A stretch of 28,955 nucleotides of DNA from assembly GCA_002354095.1 (NCBI GenBank), contig DEKX01000034.1:1-28955 (forward strand). Direction: 5' to 3'. This stretch comes from Prevotella sp. UBA2711 (GTDB taxonomy: Bacteria; Bacteroidota; Bacteroidia; Bacteroidales; Bacteroidaceae). The notes under the pieces were generated by a model that ran no database searches, was not told the DNA's origin, and worked only from the letters and a program-made list of their open reading frames with translations. Numbering within the stretch: position 1 is the first letter of the stretch; each line of letters begins with the position of its first letter. Of the stretch, positions 1 through 6,356 are shown piece by piece. The position numbers and the translations under genes are program-made.

Positions 1-31
1 AACTGCGGTGTAGAGAGGGATTCAGCGTGTT

Positions 32-141
32 GGGTAACAAACGGGTAACAAATCATGATTGATTTTTGATGCTTCAAATGCCCACAATTCAGCATATAGG
101 GCATTCTTCAAATTAAGGCGGGTAACAAACGAGTAACAAAG
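32..141. repeat. Paired 11-bp direct repeats at left edge
   Basis: The unit GGGTAACAAAC occurs at 32 and, as GGGTAACAAAT, at 43. It recurs at 120 and, as GAGTAACAAAG, at 131. Each pair is a perfect 11-bp tandem, and the two pairs are exactly 88 bp (8 x 11) apart. The units between them are not visibly related. No gene can be supported in 1-256. The minus strand is open to the left edge in two frames, but I see no recognisable protein. The repeats may belong to the upstream region or 3' end of something outside the window. Confidence 0.7.
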
Positions 142-158
142 AAAAAAATGCTTGGGGA

Positions 159-231
159 AATAAAGACTTAAAAGATGTCAAAAGACTTTGTAGAGTCGCT
201 GTTTTTTCGTACCTTTATCGGTTGAAAAGAA
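159..231 (+). repeat. Left arm of 73-bp imperfect inverted repeat
   Basis: This arm matches the reverse complement of 838-910 at 59 of 73 positions with no gaps. The longest identical blocks are CTTAAAAGATGTCAAAA (167-183) and TTTTTCGTACCTTTA (203-217). It contains a complete promoter (-33 TTTG at 187, 19-nt spacer, -7 TACCTTTA at 210), but the similarity starts about 28 bp upstream of the -33 box, so it is more than a shared core promoter. Confidence 0.85.
187..217 (+). promoter_or_regulatory. Promoter for the 53-residue membrane protein gene
   Basis: -33 TTTG at 187-190, a 19-nt spacer and -7 TACCTTTA at 210-217 fit the Bacteroidetes primary sigma consensus except for the last base (A for G). 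Expected transcription start is near 221, giving a leader of about 36 nt to the ATG at 257. Confidence 0.65.
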
Positions 232-256
232 CACTTAATGATATTGACAGAGAATA

Positions 257-418
257 ATGGAAGAAATGGTTATTGATGTATTGGTGGGAACAATCATTTT
301 GCTTGTCTCCGTTGTGGTTGTACTCTACGTCCGCGACTTGAAAAAGATGGAAGGCCAGCAGCGTGAAATTCTCCGATTACGCCACGAATTGGAGAAGCAG
401 AAGTTACATGTAGGCTAA
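257..418 (+). CDS. Small single-pass membrane protein, unknown
   Basis: The 53-residue product has an acidic start (MEEMVIDV), one hydrophobic segment at about residues 6-24 rich in V, L and I, then a charged, coiled-coil-like tail (about 25-50, with RDLKKMEGQQ and RHELEKQK). I do not recognise a family. It follows a good promoter inside the left inverted-repeat arm and faces the zinc-ribbon gene at 561-755, which is driven by a near-copy of the same promoter. By inference the two are co-regulated partners. The size and layout (one TM plus a basic amphipathic tail) would also fit a small membrane toxin or a regulator of a membrane complex, but nothing in the sequence decides this. Confidence 0.6.
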   Translation: MEEMVIDVLVGTIILLVSVVVVLYVRDLKKMEGQQREILRLRHELEKQKLHVG

Positions 419-560
419 CTGCTACAACTTCAGGCTCAATGCGAATGGTATAGAGAATAGGATGCTGTGATCTCTAATGAAACAAGCCGCACTCCCTTCA
501 CAGGAAATGCGGCTGGAGAAGACAGCATTAATCAAATGTCTTGTCTGTCCTGACAGGGCC
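419..560. other. Intergenic spacer between convergent small genes
   Basis: No gene seen. The spacer contains the hairpin GCCGCA/TGCGGC (486-513) and the start of a second hairpin CAGGGC-CTCA-GCCCTG (554-569) that overlaps the stop codon of the minus-strand gene. Both could act in ending transcription of the facing genes. Confidence 0.5.
482..513 (-). terminator. Hairpin terminator for the zinc-ribbon gene
   Basis: On the minus strand the stem GCCGCA (loop about 16 nt, with further partial pairing) TGCGGC is followed by a short T-rich run (TTGTTTCATT). The plus-strand side has no T run. The T tract is weak, so rho-independent activity is likely but not certain. Confidence 0.45.
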
Positions 561-755
561 TCAGCCCTGCACTCTGTCAATGATAATCACTAGGATATAA
601 AATAAACCAAGTAGTATTAGAAAATAAAGGATTTGGCGAACTAACATCAACATCGATGTCTCGTTCTTGCGTGAATAACTGCCGCAATAGGGACACTTCT
701 CTGATTTGCGGGGCACGCGTCTTCCACATTTTGCACATTTTTTTAGCATGATCAA
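561..755 (-). CDS. Zinc-ribbon membrane protein, unknown
   Basis: The 64-residue product begins with a zinc ribbon (CAKC at about residues 7-10 and CPYC at about 21-24, four Cys in a CxxC-x10-CxxC pattern). A basic linker and one strongly hydrophobic segment (about 42-60, LILLGLFYILVIII) follow, so the ribbon would sit at one face of the inner membrane. Met3 is an alternative start. Small zinc-ribbon-plus-TM proteins are common in Bacteroidetes and mostly unassigned. The leader is about 90 nt from the promoter in the right inverted-repeat arm. It is convergent with the 53-residue membrane protein gene, and their promoters are near-copies, which suggests joint expression. Confidence 0.75.
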   Translation of the reverse strand: MIMLKKCAKCGRRVPRKSEKCPYCGSYSRKNETSMLMLVRQILYFLILLGLFYILVIIIDRVQG

Positions 756-837
756 CTTTTAGGTCTTTACTAAACTATATTCTTAACCAACTATATGAAA
801 AAAATCTATTCCATTATCATGGTCCTATCCTAGTTGT

Positions 838-910
838 TTCTCTTCAATGCGTAAAGGTACGAAAAAGCCATGAAACTACAAAGATTTTTGACATCTTTTA
901 AGCCTTTATT
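838..910 (-). repeat. Right arm of 73-bp imperfect inverted repeat
   Basis: Reverse-complement partner of 159-231 (59/73 identical, ungapped). The two arms bound a 752-bp module containing only the two small convergent genes. Confidence 0.85.
852..882 (-). promoter_or_regulatory. Promoter for the zinc-ribbon gene
   Basis: On the minus strand, -33 TTTG (882-879), a 19-nt spacer and -7 TACCTTTA (859-852). Same geometry as the promoter at 187-217. Confidence 0.65.
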
Positions 911-974
911 ATACTAAAGTATAATGGGGAGCAAAAAAGTGAGCAAAAATGGCGATAGATTCGGGGATTTTTTG

Positions 975-982
975 TACTTTTG
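975..982 (+). promoter_or_regulatory. -7 box TACTTTTG before the basic anchored protein gene
   Basis: Exact TAnnTTTG match. The expected transcription start (about 986) is at or next to the ATG at 987, so the mRNA would be leaderless, or translation starts at the second ATG (996). It excludes the upstream in-frame ATG at 924. Confidence 0.65.
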
Positions 983-986
983 CAAC

Positions 987-1508
987 ATGAAGAATATGAA
1001 GATTATTTTAGCCCTAACATTGTTGTTTTGTACAACAGATATGACAGCCCAGAAATCGGATGCTGCCTTGATTGATTCTATTCAGAGAAATCTATCTAAG
1101 AATGCGTGTCGCACCATAGTAGTTGACAACCAACCGGAACGTGCTTCGAGGACCCATTTGCGGGTGCACGGAGTTGACGATTCGCCCATTGTCATTAATA
1201 TTGATCCCGAGGCTGCCCCGAAGAAAGCCAAGAAATATGCATCGGCTAAAAAACGATATGCAAAGAAGAGGAAGGGGATGATTGGCAAATCAAAGCGTTC
1301 TCAGCAAAAGCCTGTGGAGAAAGAAGCACCAAAGGCTGTTGAAATGGTTCAGGCTGACACTACTGCCTATGCCGAGCCACAAGACTTGGCCCAGAATGTG
1401 GCGGAAAATAATGGAAACGACAAATACTACTATGGTGTGGGCGGTCTCGTGCTTGGTGCACTGTTGACCTCGCCTCTCTACTTCCGCAACAGAAAGAAGA
1501 ACGGCTAA
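987..1508 (+). CDS. Secreted, C-terminally anchored basic protein, unknown
   Basis: About 173 residues from Met at 987. The reading frame is open back to 924, but that start lies upstream of the promoter. There is a signal peptide (MKNMKIILALTLLFC..., with cleavage probably after MTAQ). A long low-complexity middle is very rich in Lys and Arg (KKAKKYASAKKRYAKKRK) and then in Ala, Glu and Pro. A C-terminal membrane segment (GVGGLVLGALLTSPLYF) ends in RNRKK. The predicted topology is an extracytoplasmic basic domain tethered by its C-terminus. No family recognised. It ends 29 bp before the DUF3990 gene and is probably co-transcribed with it. Confidence 0.7.
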   Translation: MKNMKIILALTLLFCTTDMTAQKSDAALIDSIQRNLSKNACRTIVVDNQPERASRTHLRVHGVDDSPIVINIDPEAAPKKAKKYASAKKRYAKKRKGMIGKSKRSQQKPVEKEAPKAVEMVQADTTAYAEPQDLAQNVAENNGNDKYYYGVGGLVLGALLTSPLYFRNRKKNG

Positions 1509-1537
1509 ACGCCCCTTACTGCAAACCTTTCATATAC

Positions 1538-2032
1538 ATGCTAGTCTATTACACGTCAAATATAGAGGAATTGTCTCCCAATGTTTACCAATTCAGGGAG
1601 TATCGTGACTTTGGCCGTGGTTTTTATGTTACATCGAATCAAGAACAGGCAGAGCTCTACGGACAGCACTATCTGCAGAAAGGCGAAACGACCTATCTGT
1701 ATGTATTCGAATTGGATGACATTCCGCCTTTGTTCACCTACAAGAGATTCCAAACGCTTGATGGCGAATGGCTCGACTATGTTATAGCATGTTGGAAAGG
1801 ACAGCCTCAAGAGTCGTATGATATCATCGAGGGTGGTATTGTAGATCATCAGGTATTCGACATCGTTGACCTATACCTGAAGAAAGAAATTACCCGTGAA
1901 GAGGCTATCAGTCAGCTAAGCAGCAAGACGCCCAATTTCCATATATGCATTAACAACCAACTCATTATATCTCGCCTGCTGCACCCTGTAAAATCCGTCA
2001 AGCTTAGCAAGCATCGCATTCCCCATATATAA
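1538..2032 (+). CDS. DUF3990 family protein (ADP-ribosyltransferase-like fold)
   Basis: The 164 residues match the DUF3990 pattern over the full length: an N-terminal strand (VYYTSN), DFGRGFYVTSNQEQAELYG at about 26-44, a YVFELDD strand near 72-78, then EWLDYVIACWKG and GGIVDHQVFD. The family is thought to belong to the ADP-ribosyltransferase superfamily and often sits in toxin-like or mobile contexts beside a small DUF3791 partner. Members usually start with a YHGS motif. Here it reads YYTS, so the His that would hold NAD in an H-Y-E enzyme is Tyr. I see no DUF3791 gene; the gene upstream is the basic anchored protein. Function is unproven. Family assignment is fairly sure, activity is not. 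Confidence 0.75.
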   Translation: MLVYYTSNIEELSPNVYQFREYRDFGRGFYVTSNQEQAELYGQHYLQKGETTYLYVFELDDIPPLFTYKRFQTLDGEWLDYVIACWKGQPQESYDIIEGGIVDHQVFDIVDLYLKKEITREEAISQLSSKTPNFHICINNQLIISRLLHPVKSVKLSKHRIPHI

Positions 2033-2421
2033 AAAAATTAAAACCCCACACCCTACACCCTAATTGACACTCAGCCCTTTGTACATAAGGGATTGAAGTG
2101 GGTGTACACCTTTAAAAAGTGTACACCCACCCCCCACCCTCGGCACACCCCACACCCTCAGAAAATGCTGAAGCTGAATTTGCGTATAGGGAAATAATCG
2201 TTTGCGTAGGCGCACGCGATGATTTGCGTAGGCGCAAACGGTCAGGGGAACGGCATCTGTTCCCTGTTTGAACGGCATCTGCTCCCTGCCCGGATGCTTT
2301 CTAACCCCTGTAAAGTCCTATCCGAATCAATGATAGGAGCTATCTGGATCGGTGATAGAAAGCATCCGAATGAGGGATAGCAACTATTGGGACGGCTCGC
2401 TGCCAACGTACTGAAACGATG
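2033..2421. repeat. Non-coding array with 11/22-bp period
   Basis: This 389-bp stretch has no supportable gene. From 2124 it can be written in an 11-bp register up to the recombinase stop codon. CACCC starts units at 2124, 2135 and 2146. tttgcgta starts units at 2179, 2201 and 2223. The 22-bp units at 2245 and 2267 share aacggca plus tctg(t/c)tccctg. At 2311, 2333, 2355 and 2377 the first halves are taaagtcctat, ataggagctat, atagaaagcat and atagcaactat. Neighbouring units resemble each other most, as in a drifting tandem array. CGGATGCTTTCTA (2291-2303) returns inverted at 2356-2368, and TCCTATC/GATAGGA (2316-2322/2332-2338) nests inside it. A 22-bp unit is not a multiple of 3 and the units show no fixed repeat/spacer split, so it is neither coding nor CRISPR. 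Confidence 0.75.
2098..2130. repeat. 12-bp perfect inverted repeat GTGGGTGTACAC
   Basis: GTGGGTGTACAC (2098-2109) and GTGTACACCCAC (2119-2130) are perfect reverse complements separated by 9 nt (CTTTAAAAA). No T run follows on the plus strand, so this is not a typical terminator. The following sequence is C-rich. Confidence 0.8.
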
Positions 2422-3603
2422 CTAAAATACACCATCAATCAGATCGACAGCTTGCTCCTTCTGTTTGTCAACGACCTTGGCATAGATTTGGGTAGTAGCT
2501 ATGTTTGAGTGCCCCAGAAGTTTAGAAACGGTATAGAGATCAACACCTAACGAGAGTTCCAATGTGGCAAAAGTATGACGAGCCACATGGAAAGTGACCC
2601 GTTTATGCTTGATGCCTGCCATTTTTGCCCATTTCTTGATGTTTGCAGCCAAAGACGAATTGGACATGGACTGAAAGATACGGGCATCATCAGGTTCATC
2701 GCGTCGCTCGGGCAACCAAAGCATTGCCTGTTCGGAAAGCGGAATGGTTTGCCAACGCTGTGTTTTCTGAATACGCTTATAAATCTGATACTTATTACCG
2801 TTATTGCTGATATTCTTCCAACGCAAATCCAAAATATCGCTCTTGCGCAACCCAGTAAAACATGAAAACAGAAAAGCCAACTTCAAATCCTTATAGTGAC
2901 AGGGCGTTTTCATCAGCAGCTTTACCTCCTCCACCGAGAGATAGTCGCGCTCAGTATCGGGCTTTTTCGGACGGTCAACAGCAGGCACTAATTTGGTAGG
3001 ATTTTTCTCAATATAGCCTTTACGAACAGCATCGTTCAGAACGCAACGGAAAATGCTGTATTTCAGATAAGCCGTACCATCGGAAAGCACGCGCTGCGAC
3101 TTGATGTGCTGATGAAGATTCTTAGCCGTCTTCAGATAACGGGCAAAGCCAATGCAGAAGTCTTTATCGACCTGACTCATCAGCACATTTTCGCCAGCAT
3201 AAACTCGGAGGTGCATCTTTAATGTCATTACACTGCCATAGCGCCCCTCCTTCTCGCCCTGACCGTGTTTTCTCCTTTCCTCCGCGTAAGCCTCAACAAC
3301 ATCTGCCAAGCGGCGATCTTCCTGCAAAGGCAGCATCAGAGAATCAGTCTCAACCCGTCTGCCCATGACTTCGAAGAGTCGTTTCTGTTTCAACTGATAA
3401 GCCATTTCAAGAATTTTACGATTTTGTTCCTTGGCATACTTATCCGTTTCGGGAACCAAATAAAGTCGTAAAAATTCATAACAGCGTTTACCCTTCACAT
3501 AGATATCCAGATAGAGACTTTTGTTACCATTGACCAGCACTTTATACCTAAGTTTCACTGGCTCTTTTCTTAATAATTGTCGATTTAGGTTAGTCATCAT
3601 CAT
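2422..3603 (-). CDS. Tyrosine recombinase (phage/transposon-type integrase)
   Basis: 393 residues in the usual Bacteroidetes layout: an N-terminal arm-binding domain (about 10-90, with the LYLDIYVKGKR strand), a SAM-like core-binding domain (about 95-205), and a C-terminal catalytic domain (about 220-393). Catalytic residues visible are Arg253 (TGLRKSD), a Lys at about 280, His339 and Arg342 (HVARHTF), His365 (LGHS) and nucleophile Tyr374 (IYAK). All are present, so it should be active. It cuts and rejoins DNA at specific sites to integrate, excise or invert an element. The start is one of three consecutive Met codons. It lies between a repeat array (touching its 3' end) and the core gene pgeF, marking this as the edge of an integrated region. 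Confidence 0.93.
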   Translation of the reverse strand: MMMTNLNRQLLRKEPVKLRYKVLVNGNKSLYLDIYVKGKRCYEFLRLYLVPETDKYAKEQNRKILEMAYQLKQKRLFEVMGRRVETDSLMLPLQEDRRLADVVEAYAEERRKHGQGEKEGRYGSVMTLKMHLRVYAGENVLMSQVDKDFCIGFARYLKTAKNLHQHIKSQRVLSDGTAYLKYSIFRCVLNDAVRKGYIEKNPTKLVPAVDRPKKPDTERDYLSVEEVKLLMKTPCHYKDLKLAFLFSCFTGLRKSDILDLRWKNISNNGNKYQIYKRIQKTQRWQTIPLSEQAMLWLPERRDEPDDARIFQSMSNSSLAANIKKWAKMAGIKHKRVTFHVARHTFATLELSLGVDLYTVSKLLGHSNIATTQIYAKVVDKQKEQAVDLIDGVF

Positions 3604-3731
3604 TATAAAATTTTAGTTATACATAATGGCATTAGTAAAACAGCAATTTACATAAAAAAGAGAACGAGGCTCCTTCTTATGTATATAATTAACGCTTTTA
3701 ACGCTGTTTAAACAGGCAAAGGGGAAAGATG
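3604..3731. other. Spacer between recombinase and pgeF; palindrome and direct repeats
   Basis: Contains TTAACGCT at 3689 and 3698 (9 bp apart), running into the perfect 12-bp palindrome CTGTTTAAACAG (3704-3715). No promoter matching TAnnTTTG is visible before the recombinase. The palindrome lies 16 bp behind the pgeF stop codon, where an element boundary or attachment site could be, but I see no second copy in the window. Confidence 0.4.
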
Positions 3732-4484
3732 TCAGCGAAGCAGAATACCTGTAAAGATACGACCAGACTTCACACCTAAACGACGGGCGGAGAAATAATC
3801 GTCGCAATGCTGATAGGTACAGATGTTGGACATAAAGATATGACGAATGCCCAAATCTTCCATCTGCATACGATTGCACAGAGGAAGATCAAGGTGCCAT
3901 TTCTTGTATTTACGGGCAATAGCATGCATGTCGAAGCCTGCATCGGCAAACTGCTGATAGACTTCGTCGCCCACTTCGAAACTATCCAACGAGATGCCAG
4001 GGCCAATGACAGCCTTCAAGTCGGCAGGGATAGTGCCATAGGCATCCGTCATGGCGGCTATAGCGCGACAAAGGATTCGTTGTACCGTTCCCCGCCATCC
4101 GGCATGGACGGCACAGACGGCATGGTGGCACGGGTCGTAAAGCAGGATGGGTATGCAGTCGGCAGTAGAGACACCGATGCAGAGTCCTGCCACATCCGTC
4201 ATCACAGCATCCACACCCTCTATCACATCGTGAGTGGGGGCATCTACACGGCACACTTGCGTGCCATGCACCTGATGAGGCATGATAATGGACGGTTCCG
4301 GTATCTCCAGCAAAGCACTTAAGGATTGCCGATTGTGGGCAATATGCTCTGGGGTATCGCCGCAATAGGCATTGATGTTAAACTCGCCGTAGTTGCCTTC
4401 ACTAACACCTCCATGACGGGTGGTACTGAAGGCTACTACAGAAGCGTCAAAAGAATAATAATGAAGTAGTGGTTTTGTCATCAT
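3732..4484 (-). CDS. pgeF: Peptidoglycan editing factor / purine nucleosidase (YfiH/PgeF, DUF152)
   Basis: 250 residues, typical length for the family. The metal-binding signature is complete: His73 in PHQVHG, Cys110 in STADC and His127 in VHAGWRG, with the closing motif YFSARR (about 230-235). Family members are copper/zinc-dependent multi-copper-oxidase-like folds that act on purine nucleosides, and in E. coli the homologue keeps wrong residues out of peptidoglycan precursors. It overlaps the end of obg by 4 bp (ATGA), so it is translationally coupled as the last gene of hpt-adk-obg-pgeF. Which substrate matters here cannot be read from sequence. Confidence 0.92.
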   Translation of the reverse strand: MMTKPLLHYYSFDASVVAFSTTRHGGVSEGNYGEFNINAYCGDTPEHIAHNRQSLSALLEIPEPSIIMPHQVHGTQVCRVDAPTHDVIEGVDAVMTDVAGLCIGVSTADCIPILLYDPCHHAVCAVHAGWRGTVQRILCRAIAAMTDAYGTIPADLKAVIGPGISLDSFEVGDEVYQQFADAGFDMHAIARKYKKWHLDLPLCNRMQMEDLGIRHIFMSNICTYQHCDDYFSARRLGVKSGRIFTGILLR

Positions 4485-5659
4485 TTTTCAGAGCCAACCA
4501 ATTCATCCTCGTCTTCAATATACTCCACGTCTTCCAGATCTTCCACATCGTCAATATACTCTATCTCTTCATCCTCGCCCTCGTCGGCCAGTTCCTGGGC
4601 AAAGCGAGACATATCCTTATCGCGATGTACGATGGTGTCCTCTGCCATGGCCGTTGCCAGTTTATTGCTTTCGGCATTCAACTCGCGCCACAGCACATCC
4701 TTCAGTTCGTCGAGTCCCATATTGGCTACTGCCGAGATAAAGACCACCGGCAGGTCATCAGGCAATGTATCTTTCAACATTTCAATGAGTTCGGCATCCA
4801 GCAGGTCGCACTTGGTGACGGCTAACACACGATGCTTGTCCAAGAGGTCGGGATTGAACTGAGCCAGTTCGTTGAGCAGAATGTTATACTCCCGTTTGAT
4901 ATCATCCGTATCGCCCGGCACCATGAAGAGCAACAATGAGTTGCGCTCGATATGACGGAGGAATCGCAGACCTAAGCCCTTGCCCTCGCTGGCCCCCTCG
5001 ATGATACCAGGAATATCAGCCATGACAAACGACTTGCCATCGCGATAGCCCACGATGCCCAGCGAAGGCTCCATGGTGGTGAAAGGATAGTTGGCTATCT
5101 TGGGACGCGCATTAGACAGCGCCGACACCAAGGTGGATTTGCCCGCATTGGGGAATCCCACCAGTCCCACATCAGCCAGCAGCTTCAGTTCGAGAATGAT
5201 GGTCATCTCCTGCATCGGTTCGCCTGGCTGGGCGAAACGGGGTGCCTGATTGGTGGCAGAACGGAACTGGAAATTGCCCAATCCTCCGCGCCCGCCTTTC
5301 AGCAGTACCACTTCCTGTCCGTCGTAGGTTACGTCGCACACATACTTACCTGTCTCGGCATTATAAACCACCGTTCCGCAGGGTACGTCGATATACACGT
5401 CCTTACCATCGGTGCCGTGACACTTGTCGCGCCCACCGTTGCCACCATGTTCGGCAAAGACATGACGCTCGAATTTCAGATGCAGCAGCGTCCAATAATT
5501 GTGATTGCCACGCAAAATAACGCTGCCGCCCTTACCGCCGTCGCCGCCATCGGGACCTCCGTTAGGGTTGTATTTCACATGGCGGAGATGCATGGAGCCA
5601 CGTCCGCCCTTACCACTACGGCAGTATATCTTAACGTAATCTACGAAATTACTCTCCAT
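4481..5659 (-). CDS. obg: Obg/CgtA GTPase, ribosome assembly
   Basis: 392 residues. The glycine-rich Obg fold (1-160, with GGDGGKGG near 38-45) is followed by a GTPase domain with G1 GFPNAGKS (168-175), G2 TT (194-195), G3 DIPG (215-218), G4 TKCD (282-285) and G5 SA (309-310), and then an acidic tail (about 359-392, mostly E and D). It binds GTP/GDP and helps late 50S subunit assembly and stress response. Its start codon overlaps the adk stop by 1 bp, and its stop overlaps the pgeF start. G4 reads TKxD rather than NKxD, which is tolerated in this family. Confidence 0.97.
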   Translation of the reverse strand: MESNFVDYVKIYCRSGKGGRGSMHLRHVKYNPNGGPDGGDGGKGGSVILRGNHNYWTLLHLKFERHVFAEHGGNGGRDKCHGTDGKDVYIDVPCGTVVYNAETGKYVCDVTYDGQEVVLLKGGRGGLGNFQFRSATNQAPRFAQPGEPMQEMTIILELKLLADVGLVGFPNAGKSTLVSALSNARPKIANYPFTTMEPSLGIVGYRDGKSFVMADIPGIIEGASEGKGLGLRFLRHIERNSLLLFMVPGDTDDIKREYNILLNELAQFNPDLLDKHRVLAVTKCDLLDAELIEMLKDTLPDDLPVVFISAVANMGLDELKDVLWRELNAESNKLATAMAEDTIVHRDKDMSRFAQELADEGEDEEIEYIDDVEDLEDVEYIEDEDELVGSEK

Positions 5660-6231
5660 TAAATATTGTCAATTACTTTCTTAATATCTCCGAAGATACG
5701 GTCCAACGCGCCAAGACCATTGATATGATAGTGCAGTCCCTCCTGCTTATACCATTCAATGAGCGGCTGAGTCTGGGAGTGATACACCACAAGGCGTTTT
5801 TTGATTGTCTCCTCATTATCGTCGGCACGACCACTATCCTTTCCACGCTGAATCAGACGCTTCATCAGTTCGTCCTCAGGTACATCCAGTTCAATCATGG
5901 CAGCCACCTTGTCGCCACGCTCGTCAAGCATCTTCTTCAACGCCTCAGCCTGCGGAATGGTGCGAGGGAAGCCATCGAAGATAACACCCTTATGACCACG
6001 TCCGAACGAATCATAGACAGAAGCCAGAATACTAATCATCAAGTCGTCGGGAATCAGCTGCCCATTATCAATGAACTGCTGAGCCGTCTTACCCAACTCC
6101 GTTCCCTTTTTGATTTCATTACGCAGCACGTCGCCTGTCGAGATATGTCCCAAACCGTAGTGCTCAATCATTAAATCACTCTGAGTGCCCTTTCCTGATC
6201 CAGGAGCACCGAAAATAACAATATTCTTCAT
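5659..6231 (-). CDS. adk: Adenylate kinase
   Basis: 190 residues from Met at 6231, the normal length. P-loop GAPGSGKGT (8-16), GFPRT (87-91), and a short LID with SGRADDNEET (133-142). The long zinc-binding LID is absent, as in the short form typical of Bacteroidetes. It interconverts ATP + AMP and 2 ADP in the cytoplasm. The frame stays open for 43 more codons upstream to an ATG at 6360 that overlaps the hpt stop codon as ATGA, a coupling-type start. So either a 43-residue N-terminal extension is made, or the spacer happens to be open. The core start is chosen on family length. Confidence 0.96.
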   Translation of the reverse strand: MKNIVIFGAPGSGKGTQSDLMIEHYGLGHISTGDVLRNEIKKGTELGKTAQQFIDNGQLIPDDLMISILASVYDSFGRGHKGVIFDGFPRTIPQAEALKKMLDERGDKVAAMIELDVPEDELMKRLIQRGKDSGRADDNEETIKKRLVVYHSQTQPLIEWYKQEGLHYHINGLGALDRIFGDIKKVIDNI

Positions 6232-6356
6232 CTTTATTTTAATTTCTTGTTTGTCTTGTTTAACTTGTGCTTCTTTCCCTACCTTGTACCACATATCTAT
6301 CAGCTCGCTCTGACGAGCCTCCATATCACTGGGCAAATGGGGGAGTCTAATTTGTC

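Noticed and set aside
924..986. Upstream start of the basic anchored protein (adds 21 residues)
   Set aside because: The -7 box at 975-982 lies inside it, and the extension would bury the signal peptide.
2060..2278. 72-residue ORF on the minus strand
   Set aside because: It runs through the 11/22-bp array and the palindrome; its composition follows the DNA repeats, and it has no promoter or recognisable protein features.
2124..2420. CRISPR array
   Set aside because: No constant repeat of 23-40 bp with unique spacers; all units are degenerate and drift along the array, and no cas genes are present.
3645..3690. Possible terminator behind pgeF
   Set aside because: There is a T run on the minus strand, but the preceding AGAA..TTCT pairing is too short and the inner GAG/CTC would need a one-base loop.
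3807..4322. 171-residue plus-strand ORF
   Set aside because: Antisense to pgeF, whose metal-binding motifs are intact.
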